Positions 54,234 to 63,095 of a stretch of DNA of 64,000 nucleotides are shown here, piece by piece. This DNA comes from Lachnospiraceae bacterium C6A11 (GTDB lineage: Bacteria; Bacillota; Clostridia; Lachnospirales; Lachnospiraceae). The position numbers and the translations under genes are program-made. The first letter of the stretch is position 1. The number at the start of each line of letters is the position of its first letter. Location of the stretch: NCBI GenBank assembly GCA_000702245.1, contig JNKY01000015.1, forward strand, positions 124,001 through 188,000, in the 5' to 3' direction. The notes beneath the pieces were generated by a model. The model saw only the letters and a program-made list of their open reading frames with translations, was not told the origin of the DNA and searched no databases.

Positions 54234-54482
54234 TTACTCACTCCTTAAATATTCAGAATTGCGGGGGTCACCGGTAATCTTTTCAGCCTCCCAAATATTG
54301 AATATGGCTTCCTCGGAAAATTCCCACATAGCCATATCTGCATTTTCAAGCATATTATGGGTTTCTGAGGAAAGAAATGATCTTGCGGCATCCATTTGAT
54401 CCATACCGTATTTATCCATTATCCGCTGAATAACCTTTTTATTATAATAATCTAAAGAAAAACTTTGTATTCTTGTCATACG
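54234..54482 (-). CDS. Small cassette protein 2, possible antitoxin
   Basis: 82 residues from the ATG at 54482, preceded by AAGGAGG 10 bases upstream; a longer frame to 54500 is less likely. Sequence is helical with MDKYGMDQMDAARSFLSSET and MAMWEFSEEAIFNIWEAEKI. I have seen proteins of this kind between DUF3990 and DUF3791 genes but cannot name a family. It overlaps the DUF3990 stop by 7 bp. Likely antitoxin or adaptor by position. Confidence 0.65.
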   Translation of the reverse strand, partial: RMTRIQSFSLDYYNKKVIQRIMDKYGMDQMDAARSFLSSETHNMLENADMAMWEFSEEAIFNIWEAEKITGDPRNSEYLRSE

Positions 54483-54955
54483 CGGATAACCTCCTTGCAT
54501 ACCAGAAGATTAATTGCTTTTTCGGTTTTAAAAGTATACTGATCTTTAAGCTTTTGAGGAAGGAGACGTTTTATGGCTTCTCCTTCATCATACATTCCAT
54601 CAAGAAACAGATCAATTACAGGAGCGGTTTGGTCATTGGCAACAGGACCGATGATAAGATCCCAGTTTGGGGTAATTGGCTGTCCTGATCTATTTTTGAC
54701 GACAAAACGGAGCCAATCAACATCTGGACCTTCGAATTTCAAAATAGAAAGAGTACTCATGAGGGCATCATCTATTTCATATACTGTCACGAAACCGAAA
54801 TTCTGTTTAAGTCGTGCAGCAGTTCTTTTGGCCCATTTGGTGGCTTGTTCCTGATCACTTGTTGTATAGAAACCTTTTCCGAAGTCAAGCTTTCTTTGTA
54901 TTTTCAGTAGTTTTGGCTCACGTACGTCAACATTACTTCCATGAAATAAGATCAT
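54476..54955 (-). CDS. DUF3990-family protein, ADP-ribosyltransferase-like toxin candidate
   Basis: 159 residues. The start LFHGSNVDVREPKLL and the KLDFGKGFYTTSDQEQATKWAKR stretch (His5, Tyr32) match DUF3990, whose fold is like mono-ADP-ribosyltransferases (H...Y...E type). DVDWLRFVVKNR and WDLIIGPVANDQTAPVIDLF are the other conserved parts. It leads a three-gene minus-strand operon and so would be the toxin of a toxin-antitoxin unit. The target is unknown. Activity is inferred from family only. Confidence 0.82.
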   Translation of the reverse strand: MILFHGSNVDVREPKLLKIQRKLDFGKGFYTTSDQEQATKWAKRTAARLKQNFGFVTVYEIDDALMSTLSILKFEGPDVDWLRFVVKNRSGQPITPNWDLIIGPVANDQTAPVIDLFLDGMYDEGEAIKRLLPQKLKDQYTFKTEKAINLLVCKEVIRV

Positions 54956-55064
54956 ACAGCAGTTTCCCTTTCCAAATAATATGGCAAATATGTCGCTCTC
55001 TATAACAATATTATATCAGAAGATGGCTAACTTACAACAAAAACTCACATTCCTGGCGACGCTA

Positions 55065-55136
55065 TTTCACAGGGCTTCTCCTTGACTGAAGAGTGGCTGG
55101 GATATACAATAAAAAGCACGGTTATTTACGTATAAT
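55065..55136 (+). repeat. Direct repeat copy 2, promoter-like, before the membrane protein gene
   Basis: About 72 bp matching 48958-49030 at roughly 62 positions, with the TTGACT (55082-55087), 17-bp spacer and TACAAT (55105-55110) all kept, and TATAAT at 55130-55135. It lies about 60 bp before the TTG start at 55196 and so is the likely promoter of that gene. Confidence 0.85.
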
Positions 55137-55195
55137 CATTAGGTATGTTGAAGGTTAATTTGAAAAGTATTTATAGGAATCGCGGAGGTTTAATT

Positions 55196-55894
55196 TTGGA
55201 TAATAATAACCCATATTTACAGGGGCAGCCACCTCAGGAGTGGAGTCAGACACAGGAGACACGATCATATCAGAATACTCAGCCATATCAGAATACACAG
55301 CCGTATCCGAATGCACAGGGGGAGTACGGTGTTCCGAATTATAATCCGTATACTGATTTTAGTATCAATGAGACATTTGAGCCGCAGCCAAAGAAGATAA
55401 ATGGCAAGAAGATCGCAATCATTGCAGGTTCTGTCACATTTATAGTGGCTCTTATTCTTGTTGTATTTTTTGTACTTGTTAAAAAGGATGTCAAAAAAAC
55501 TGCCAAGGAGAAGACGGATGATGCGAAAACCGTTGCCGAGAGGTGTATGAATGCCTATATCAATGGTGATGCAAAAACAGTAATGGAGTGCTTTCCGAGG
55601 GAAATGTATTCAGCAACCGAATGGGCGCGGATTGAGCAGACTGTCACCAGCTATCAATCACTTGATATTTATTTTAAGATAACCGGTGAATCAACAGAGA
55701 GAAAGCTCAGCGATGAAGAAGCTGAGGAGTTCTTAAGAAATTCAAAGCAAATCAGTGGTATTGATGTTACTGAGATTACGGAGGTTTCCGTAGGGTATGA
55801 ATTGGATTATATGGGAGTCAATGATGAAGGGACTCTGGAGCTTGTCTGCGGAAAAATCAACAATAAATGGTATGTAATTGACGGATTATATTGA
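55196..55894 (+). CDS. Membrane protein with Gln/Pro/Tyr-rich N-terminus and DUF4878-like domain
   Basis: 232 residues from a TTG at 55196, with GGAGG 7 bases upstream; the protein then begins MDNNNPYLQGQPPQEW. A repeat region YQNTQPYQNTQPYPNAQ precedes one membrane segment (IAIIAGSVTFIVALILVVFF). The extracellular part (about 115-232) looks like a small cystatin/NTF2-like fold (AERCMNAYINGDAKTVMECF, KINNKWYVIDGLY) seen in DUF4878 proteins. Function unknown. An ATG at 55145 gives a longer form without a ribosome site. Confidence 0.7.
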   Translation: MDNNNPYLQGQPPQEWSQTQETRSYQNTQPYQNTQPYPNAQGEYGVPNYNPYTDFSINETFEPQPKKINGKKIAIIAGSVTFIVALILVVFFVLVKKDVKKTAKEKTDDAKTVAERCMNAYINGDAKTVMECFPREMYSATEWARIEQTVTSYQSLDIYFKITGESTERKLSDEEAEEFLRNSKQISGIDVTEITEVSVGYELDYMGVNDEGTLELVCGKINNKWYVIDGLY

Positions 55895-55972
55895 TTTTCC
55901 ATTGCGGGATAAACCAAATGATACTATAATCGTAGAGATAGTCGGAGTGCGAAGTTTTTAAGGAGTATTTGG

Positions 55973-57523
55973 ATGTATTCAGGTGATACGATATGTGCGA
56001 TCGCGACCGGAATGGCCGGATCGGGAATAGGTATTATCAGGGTGAGCGGAGATCGGGCGATCGAGATCTGCGACCGTATTTTTGTCGGCAGGAAGAAGGT
56101 GTCCGAGATGGAGACCTTTACGGCGGCGTACGGTCATATCGTTGATCCGGCCGTAATTGAGGAAAATACGTCTGATGAGGGCTTCGACGGAGATAACGGT
56201 CATGTATCTGCTGAGAGCGGAATAAACAATCGTAAGATGCCTGATATGAAGGAAGCCGTGATTGACGAGGTTGTTGTGCTCGTCATGAAGGCGCCACATT
56301 CATATACGACGGAAGATACGGTGGAGATCGACTGCCACGGCGGCGTATTTCTTATGGAAAAGGTGCTGGGGCTGCTTGTCCGCGAGGGTGCGAGAGTTGC
56401 GGAACCGGGCGAGTTTACGAAGAGAGCCTACCTGAACGGAAGGATTGACATGTCCGAGGCCGAGGCGGTCATGGACGTGATAAATGCGGAGACCGAGAGC
56501 GCGCTTTCGGCATCTGTCGGCCAGCTCCGCGGTGACTTAAGAGAAAAGATAGCTTCCATCAGGGAGGAAATACTATATAATACAGCTTATATCGAATCTG
56601 CGCTGGACGATCCGGAGAATTACAGTCTGGATGGATTCAACGAGAAGCTGGCGGAGAGCGTGGAGAGGATAGACGGCGAGGTGAAGCGCCTTGCTCAGAG
56701 CTTTGATGAAGGAAGGATAGTCAGGGAAGGCATCAGGACAGCCATAATCGGCAAACCGAATGCCGGAAAATCATCCGTTCTGAATATGCTTCTCATGGAA
56801 GAGAGAGCGATAGTTACCGATGTCGCGGGAACCACAAGAGATACTCTTGAAGAATACGCGCGGCTTTCGGGCGTGCTCCTGAAGCTGATCGATACGGCGG
56901 GAATACGCGAGACCGAGGATAAGGTTGAGAAGATAGGCGTTGATAAGGCGCAGGAAAATATAAAGGCTGCCGATCTGATACTTTTTGTTGCGGACGGCGC
57001 AAGACCGCTGGATGACGACGACAAGAGGATAATCAGAAGCCTTGCGGGCAAGAAGGTTATCACGCTCATTAATAAGGAAGATCTGCCGGTTGCAATTAAT
57101 AGAACCGAGCTGGATGCACTGCTGAAGGAAGTATTTTGTGGGGAGACACTGGATTTGACTGATGGCAAAACAGTTTCAGCGGATGCCAAAAGAAATACAA
57201 CTGAACCACACATCCTGACAATTTCCGCAAAGGAAGGACAGGGTAGAGATGAACTGGCTGCTCTGATAAAGGAAATGTTCCTGGCCGGTGAGGCAAAGGG
57301 CAACAGCCAGATAGTTATATCAAATGAAAGACACAAGAACGCACTTTACGATGCGTCGCAGGCTCTTGGCAGAGTTAAAGAAAGCCTGGAAAACGGACTG
57401 CCGGAGGATTTTTATACGATAGATCTGATGGCGGCTTACGAATCTCTCGGTCTGATCACCGGAGAGACCCTTGCAGACGACCTGGCAGACAAGATATTTG
57501 CTGAGTTCTGTATGGGCAAGTAA
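55973..57523 (+). CDS. mnmE: tRNA uridine-5-carboxymethylaminomethyl modification GTPase
   Basis: 516 residues, about 60 longer than usual. N-terminal tetrahydrofolate domain (ICAIATGMAGSGIGIIRVSG), helical domain, Ras-like G domain with GKPNAGKSS, the K-loop/switch VAGTTRDTLEEY, DTAGIRETED and NKED, and the C-terminal FCMGK with the conserved Cys. Extra residues lie at about 55-90 (acidic) and 385-410 in the G domain. With MnmG it adds cmnm5 to U34 of tRNAs. AAGGAG precedes the ATG. Confidence 0.96.
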   Translation: MYSGDTICAIATGMAGSGIGIIRVSGDRAIEICDRIFVGRKKVSEMETFTAAYGHIVDPAVIEENTSDEGFDGDNGHVSAESGINNRKMPDMKEAVIDEVVVLVMKAPHSYTTEDTVEIDCHGGVFLMEKVLGLLVREGARVAEPGEFTKRAYLNGRIDMSEAEAVMDVINAETESALSASVGQLRGDLREKIASIREEILYNTAYIESALDDPENYSLDGFNEKLAESVERIDGEVKRLAQSFDEGRIVREGIRTAIIGKPNAGKSSVLNMLLMEERAIVTDVAGTTRDTLEEYARLSGVLLKLIDTAGIRETEDKVEKIGVDKAQENIKAADLILFVADGARPLDDDDKRIIRSLAGKKVITLINKEDLPVAINRTELDALLKEVFCGETLDLTDGKTVSADAKRNTTEPHILTISAKEGQGRDELAALIKEMFLAGEAKGNSQIVISNERHKNALYDASQALGRVKESLENGLPEDFYTIDLMAAYESLGLITGETLADDLADKIFAEFCMGK

Positions 57524-57626
57524 TATATAAGTGCAGATAAAAATGAATGCTGCATGACAAGTACAGAAATAATCTGCGTGATATGGTACGAATAATGCAG
57601 AATGAATAGATGATACGGAGAAAACG

Positions 57627-59624
57627 ATGGCAGTAGTTGAGGAAAAATACGATATAGTTGTTGTAGGTGCGGGCCATGCGGGCTGCGAGGCGGCTCTTGC
57701 CGCTGCAAGGATGGGCTTTGAGACTATCCTTTTCACAGTTAGCATGGACAGCGTTGCTCTTATGCCCTGCAATCCGAATATAGGCGGAAGCTCGAAGGGG
57801 CATCTCGTAAGAGAGATAGATGCTCTCGGTGGAGAGATGGGCAAAAATATCGACAAGACCTATATTCAGTCGAAGATGCTAAATGTTTCGAAGGGTCCTG
57901 CCGTTCATTCACTCAGAGCGCAGGCGGATAAGGTTGAATACACAAAGCAGATGCGCCTCACTCTGCAGAATGAGGAAAAACTTACACTTCGCCAGCAGGA
58001 GGTCAGCGAGCTGATCGTTGAGCCGATTGAAAGTGCAGCGGAAACAACAGCAGACAATGCAGCCACAGACGGTGAGAGTACATCAGCCGGCAGCAAGAAC
58101 AGAGTTGTCGGTGTAAAAACAGTTTCCGGCGCCATCTACCATGCGCGTGCAGTTATTCTCTGCACAGGCGTTTATCTGAAAGCAAGATGCATCTACGGCG
58201 ATACCATTCAGTACACCGGACCAAACGGACTTATGGCTGCGAACCATCTGTCGGATTCTATGGCTGAGTCGGGCATAGGCATCAGAAGGTTCAAGACCGG
58301 AACCCCGCCAAGAATCGATAAGAAGTCGGTTGATTTCTCGAAGATGTCTGAACAGAAGGGCGACGAAAGGATAGTTCCTTTCTCCTTCATGAACTGCGAG
58401 GAGGACATCAGAAGAGAGCAGATATCATGCTGGCTTACCTATACCAATGAAGAAACTCACGAGATAATCCGTGAAAATATAGATCGTTCGCCACTGTATT
58501 CGGGCGTTATCAAGGGCACGGGCCCGAGATACTGTCCGTCGATAGAGGACAAGATCATGAAGTTCCCGGATAAGGACAGGCACCAGCTCTTCCTCGAGCC
58601 GGAGGGCGAGTTCACCAACGAGATGTATCTCGACGGAATGCCTTCTTCCATGCCGGAGGACGTTCAGTACAGAATGGTCCACACCGTTCCGGGTCTCGAA
58701 AATGCGAAGATCGTGCGTAACGCTTACGCAATAGAATACGACTGCATAAACGCGGTAACCTTAAAGCCATCCCTCGAGTTTAAGGTGGTTTCCGGACTCT
58801 TCTCTGCAGGACAGATCAACGGAAGTTCGGGATACGAGGAGGCAGCGGCACAGGGACTTATGGCCGGCATCAACGCAGCAAGGCTGCTTCAGGGTAAGGA
58901 GCCTGTGGTTCTTAAGCGTTCGGACGGCTATATCGGAGTTCTGATCGACGACCTTGTGACTAAGGAAACAAAAGAGCCGTACCGTATGATGACCAGCCGC
59001 GCCGAGTATAGACTTCTTCTCAGGCAGGACAATGCGGATCTGCGTCTCACGGATATAGGACACGATATCGGACTTATAGATGATGAGCGCTACAGCTGCT
59101 TTGCGGCCAAGCGCAGATACATAGAAAGTGAGGTTGCGCGCCTCGATACAATAACTGTCGGAGCCAGTAAAAAGGTTGCGGAATTCCTTGAAGCGCATGG
59201 AAGTACTGCACTTAAAACAGGAAATACGCTTGCAGAGCTTGTCAGAAGGCCGGAACTTTCGTATAATTGTATTTTAGAGTTGGATACTGACAGGGAAACA
59301 GCAGCTGCGGAGCTCCTTTCTTCGATGACAGAGATCGAGCAGGAATACTGCAGGAGACATATGCGCGAGATCACCGAGCAGATTGATATTTCCATCAAAT
59401 ACGAGGGATATATCAGAAGACAGGAGGATCAGGTTTCCCACTTCCTGAAGATGGAAGGACATAAGATCCCTGCGGATATTGATTACGATCAGGTAAGAAA
59501 TCTTCGCGTGGAGGCAAGGCAGAAGCTTAAGGATGTTAGGCCGGAAACAATAGGCCAGGCGTCCCGTATATCAGGCGTTTCGCCGGCGGACGTATCCATG
59601 CTGATGCTGTATTTGAAGAAATAA
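57627..59624 (+). CDS. mnmG: tRNA uridine-5-carboxymethylaminomethyl modification enzyme MnmG (GidA)
   Basis: 665 residues. FAD-binding start [39 protein letters not shown], and [21 protein letters not shown]-terminal helical domain with [20 protein letters not shown] and [11 protein letters not shown] 30-residue Ala/Thr/Ser-rich insert (about 132-160) is not in most MnmG. Partner of MnmE; 103 bp after it, probably one operon. Confidence 0.97.
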   Translation: MAVVEEKYDIVVVGAGHAGCEAALAAARMGFETILFTVSMDSVALMPCNPNIGGSSKGHLVREIDALGGEMGKNIDKTYIQSKMLNVSKGPAVHSLRAQADKVEYTKQMRLTLQNEEKLTLRQQEVSELIVEPIESAAETTADNAATDGESTSAGSKNRVVGVKTVSGAIYHARAVILCTGVYLKARCIYGDTIQYTGPNGLMAANHLSDSMAESGIGIRRFKTGTPPRIDKKSVDFSKMSEQKGDERIVPFSFMNCEEDIRREQISCWLTYTNEETHEIIRENIDRSPLYSGVIKGTGPRYCPSIEDKIMKFPDKDRHQLFLEPEGEFTNEMYLDGMPSSMPEDVQYRMVHTVPGLENAKIVRNAYAIEYDCINAVTLKPSLEFKVVSGLFSAGQINGSSGYEEAAAQGLMAGINAARLLQGKEPVVLKRSDGYIGVLIDDLVTKETKEPYRMMTSRAEYRLLLRQDNADLRLTDIGHDIGLIDDERYSCFAAKRRYIESEVARLDTITVGASKKVAEFLEAHGSTALKTGNTLAELVRRPELSYNCILELDTDRETAAAELLSSMTEIEQEYCRRHMREITEQIDISIKYEGYIRRQEDQVSHFLKMEGHKIPADIDYDQVRNLRVEARQKLKDVRPETIGQASRISGVSPADVSMLMLYLKK

Positions 59625-59697
59625 CAGCAGGGCCGGGCTGTATCGCAAATCGGCCGATAAGCTACATCTAAGACTGCACATCAAGAGGTGACAGAAG

Positions 59698-60684
59698 TTG
59701 AACTACGTTGTATTTGATCTTGAATGGAATCAGAGCCCTTACGGGCAGAGCGGAGAGCATCCAAGGATGCCGTTCGAGATTATAGAGATAGGCGCGGTCA
59801 AGCTTAATGACCGTTTCGAGATTATAGATGAATACGAGAGTCTGATCAGACCGAAGCTTTATAAGAGGCTTCACAGGTCCATCAAGCCGATGCTCAACTA
59901 CACCGAGGAGGATCTGAAGGACGGCAAGAGCTTCAAGGATGCCTGCTCAGGATTCCTTGAGTGGTGCGGCGATGACTATGTTTTCTGCACCTGGGGCTCG
60001 TCGGATCTGTATTATCTTCAGAATAATATGGACTTTTACTACATGGACAAGCTGGAGTTTCCGCTCAGGTTCTACAACATCCAGCAGATCTATGCGGACA
60101 TGTATGATGAAGAGGGCAAGATAAGCAAGCTTGAGAAAGCCTGCTCAGAGCTTCAGATAGCTGAGGAGGAGCCTTTCCATTCGGCTGTGAACGATGCACG
60201 CTACACTGCGAGAGTCCTTGCGAAAATACGCCCGGACGACCTGGAGGAGCGCTACACCTTCGATCTTTACAGACATCCGAAGCGTAAGGAGGAGGAGATA
60301 GTTGAGAAGCACGCAGGTGTGCTTGAGAGGATCTCGTCTGAATACGATTCAAAGCAGCATGCCATGGATGATAAGGATCTTCTGGTGATCAGGTGTGCAA
60401 AGTGCGGACGCCGCTGCGCGAGAAAGATCAAGTGGTATCAGTCGGGTTCGAGCACCTCGGTTGCTGTGGGAAGATGTATCTACCACGGATATATGCTTTC
60501 GAAGATAAAGCTCAAGGCTGCAGGCGGAAGCGACGACAATGTATTTGCGCTTAAGAAGACGGAAAAGGTCGATAAGAAGACGGTTGAAGAAGTAAAAGCA
60601 CGTCAGGTCGAGCTTAGAGAAAAGAGAAAACAGAAGAGACACGAGCAGTCTCAGAGGAAAAAGAAAAACCGCGATGAGGAATGA
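59698..60684 (+). CDS. DEDDh-type 3'-5' exonuclease
   Basis: 328 residues. Starts with TTG at 59698, with AAGAGGTG 7 bases upstream. Exonuclease motifs: VVFDLEWNQ (Asp-Glu), WGSSDLYYLQNN, and HSAVNDARYTARV (His-x4-Asp), so the active site is complete. A C-terminal part contains CAKCGRRCARK and a further Cys, a likely zinc site, and a very basic tail. Could act on RNA or DNA ends; the family resembles KapD/exonuclease X-like proteins. Sits between mnmG and the convergent rsmG. Confidence 0.88.
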   Translation: MNYVVFDLEWNQSPYGQSGEHPRMPFEIIEIGAVKLNDRFEIIDEYESLIRPKLYKRLHRSIKPMLNYTEEDLKDGKSFKDACSGFLEWCGDDYVFCTWGSSDLYYLQNNMDFYYMDKLEFPLRFYNIQQIYADMYDEEGKISKLEKACSELQIAEEEPFHSAVNDARYTARVLAKIRPDDLEERYTFDLYRHPKRKEEEIVEKHAGVLERISSEYDSKQHAMDDKDLLVIRCAKCGRRCARKIKWYQSGSSTSVAVGRCIYHGYMLSKIKLKAAGGSDDNVFALKKTEKVDKKTVEEVKARQVELREKRKQKRHEQSQRKKKNRDEE

Positions 60685-60715
60685 TCTCTGTTACAGAGGA
60701 TTCTTCTTCGCGGTT
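60667..60715. terminator. Bidirectional terminator overlapping both stop codons
   Basis: Stem AACCGCG / CGCGGTT enclosing a second inner stem (CTCTG / CAGAG). It spans the ends of the exonuclease (stop at 60684) and rsmG (stop at 60691), which are only 6 bp apart. Confidence 0.6.
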
Positions 60716-61401
60716 CCTGCTTTGCGAGGGTACGCCTTAGGCGTAGCCTTTATTTTTTTGATCACTATGAAGCTTCTCGTGATATCCGTGCCCGGGAGGG
60801 TGTATTCGTAGATACTGCTCTTACCTCCTCCGAGAACCGAGATAGCGTGAGCGGCTTCTTCAAGCTCCTTCTCTGCTTCCGGTGTCTTGTAGCAGATGAG
60901 ATAGCCGCCTTCCTTGAGGAACGGCAGGGTGTATTCTGCGAGCACCGGCAGAGCGGCAACGGCTCTTGAAACAACTATTTCAAAGCGTCCGCGGAGCTCC
61001 GGTTTTCTTGCGGCATCCTCAGCTCTGTCGTGGATGGCAGTGATCTTCTTAAGTCCGAGGCTGTCAGTCACTTCCTGAAGGAAGAGCACTCTCTTATTCA
61101 GCGAATCGAGGAGAGTGACGTTCGTATCCGGAAATGTGATCTTCAGCGGTATTCCCGGGAAGCCCGCACCGGTTCCGACATCAAGTATCTTAGCCTTCTT
61201 GCTGAACTCCGGCACAGCAGCGGCAACAGAAATACTGTCCACAAAGTGTTTAAGTATTACTTCGTCCTTCTCTGTGATCGCGGTGAGGTTCATGACCTTG
61301 TTCTTCTCCACCAGCATATGATAGTAGCTGTCGAAGGCCGAAAGCATCTCCGGAGTAAGCTTGATATTCATTTCATTTGATAGTTGCAATAATTTGTCCA
61401 T
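60691..61401 (-). CDS. rsmG: 16S rRNA (guanine-527-N7)-methyltransferase
   Basis: 236 residues. SAM-binding AKILDVGTGAGFPGIPLKIT, VTLLDSLNKRVLFLQEV, and VVSRAVAALPVLAEY match RsmG/GidB. The tail is basic and extends slightly beyond the usual end. It methylates G527 of 16S rRNA. It reads opposite to mnmE-mnmG, unlike the common mnmG-rsmG-parA order. Confidence 0.96.
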   Translation of the reverse strand: MDKLLQLSNEMNIKLTPEMLSAFDSYYHMLVEKNKVMNLTAITEKDEVILKHFVDSISVAAAVPEFSKKAKILDVGTGAGFPGIPLKITFPDTNVTLLDSLNKRVLFLQEVTDSLGLKKITAIHDRAEDAARKPELRGRFEIVVSRAVAALPVLAEYTLPFLKEGGYLICYKTPEAEKELEEAAHAISVLGGGKSSIYEYTLPGTDITRSFIVIKKIKATPKAYPRKAGTAKKNPL

Positions 61402-61593
61402 GACTATATAATACTAAAACTGCGGCATATTTCAATATAAAATTAAGTGGCAAGGCTTCAAAACCGCTTTGAAGCGCGCTTCTATATTACATTAAGAAAA
61501 AATTCTGTTTTACTTTTTGGGGATATGTGTTATTATCTTCAATGATTTATGTAAGAAAATGAACAAAAAATATAAATAAGAGGACAATAAATC

Positions 61594-63081
61594 ATGAAAA
61601 TTCAGAGGCTTGTCGGCTGTATCCTTGCGGGTTTACAGTTCGTTATTTCGGCTTTACTTGTATTTTTCCTTATAAGAACACACGTAGTTCCATCAAAATA
61701 TATCATTATGGGCGGCATCATACTCGGCCTGCTTCCGATATGCTTTATCGCTATGCAGCTGAGGAAGGTTTCGGGAATCATAGCCAGCGTTATGTCGGTG
61801 CTCCTTATCGGTATCATGGTATTTGGCATCATCAAGGTTAACCAGGCAAACAAGATGATGGATTCGGTAACCGGTAATAAGACCGAGGTCGAGGTTGTTA
61901 ATGTTTATATAGCTGCAGACGATCCTGTTGATTCTATCAATCAGGCGGTTGAGAAGGGCTACAAGTTCGCAACCATCGACAATATCAACAATGAAGCTGT
62001 CAGAGAGACTCTGAAGGAGATCGGCAGCAGCTCATCAGGTCCTGTAGATACTATCAAATACGAGTCAGTCGTTCAGGCTGCAGAGGCATTCCTCAGTGGT
62101 GAGGTTAAGGGTATGATCGTCAGCACAGGCGATATCAGTATCCTTGAAGGACAGGAGGAATACGAGCACTTCTCTAAGCTCCTCAAGATAATCCTTGAGA
62201 AGAAGATCGAGAAGGAAGTTGAGAAGGAAACAACGAAGAGAACTGACAGAACCAAGGCTGATAAGCAGAGATTCTGTGCATATATCAGTGGTATCGATAC
62301 TTACGGCGATGTTACACTTAAGAGCCGTAGTGACGTTAACGTTATCGCTGTTATAAACTTCGAGACACATACTATCCTGCTTCTTTCTACACCACGTGAT
62401 TTCTATGTAAATCTTGCGTTTGAGAGCGAGCCGCTCGACAAGCTGACACATGCCGGTAACTACGGTATCGAGATGTCGATGGCAACACTTGAGAACCTTT
62501 ATGATATTGACCTTGATTATTATATCCGTGTAAACTTCACCGGATTCGTAAATATCATCGATACCCTGGGCGGTGTTGATGTTGAGTCTGAGTATTCGTT
62601 CACATCACAGCTTGATGACAGCGGATATTCATATGTAGCAGGAACAAACCACCTGTCAGGTGAGGCGGCTCTTTACTTTGCAAGAGAGCGTTACAGCTTC
62701 ACAGAGGGTGACAGACAGAGAGGCAGAAATCAGATGGCCGTTATTGAGGCTGTTCTTAAGAAGCTTATGTCTTCAGAGCTTCTGAACAATTTCTCAGATC
62801 TCATGTCTCAGATGAAGGATTGTTTCCAGACAAATATGACCAAGTCTGAACTCGGAAACCTTGTTCAAACACAGCTCGAGGATGGTGGGAAATGGAACAT
62901 CGTACAGTACAGTGTTACAGGTACTGATTCATCTAGCTATTGCTATTCACTTGGTTGCGAAGCATATGCTATGATCCCTTATACAGATACAGTTGAGTAT
63001 GCGTCAGATCTTGTTAAGCGTGTACTTAAGGATGAAGAAATAACTCAGTCGAAGATCGACAGTGAAGCTCCACAGCACTAA
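61594..63081 (+). CDS. LytR-CpsA-Psr (LCP) family cell-wall ligase
   Basis: 495 residues. Three or four N-terminal membrane segments (about 5-85), an extracellular region, then the LCP core: NVIAVINFETHTILLLSTPR, DFYVNLAFESEPLDKLTHAG, GFVNIIDTLGGVDVESEYSF and YFARERYSFTEGDRQRGRNQ. These enzymes attach teichoic acids or polysaccharides to peptidoglycan. The multi-pass N-terminus is the form seen in Lachnospiraceae. AGAGGAC precedes the ATG. Confidence 0.94.
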   Translation: MKIQRLVGCILAGLQFVISALLVFFLIRTHVVPSKYIIMGGIILGLLPICFIAMQLRKVSGIIASVMSVLLIGIMVFGIIKVNQANKMMDSVTGNKTEVEVVNVYIAADDPVDSINQAVEKGYKFATIDNINNEAVRETLKEIGSSSSGPVDTIKYESVVQAAEAFLSGEVKGMIVSTGDISILEGQEEYEHFSKLLKIILEKKIEKEVEKETTKRTDRTKADKQRFCAYISGIDTYGDVTLKSRSDVNVIAVINFETHTILLLSTPRDFYVNLAFESEPLDKLTHAGNYGIEMSMATLENLYDIDLDYYIRVNFTGFVNIIDTLGGVDVESEYSFTSQLDDSGYSYVAGTNHLSGEAALYFARERYSFTEGDRQRGRNQMAVIEAVLKKLMSSELLNNFSDLMSQMKDCFQTNMTKSELGNLVQTQLEDGGKWNIVQYSVTGTDSSSYCYSLGCEAYAMIPYTDTVEYASDLVKRVLKDEEITQSKIDSEAPQH

Positions 63082-63095
63082 TCGGAGGTAGGAAA

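Noticed and set aside
48958-55136. Direct repeats as ends of an insertion sequence
   Set aside because: No transposase or integrase and no terminal inverted repeats; kept as a finding about a bracketed block, not called a mobile element.
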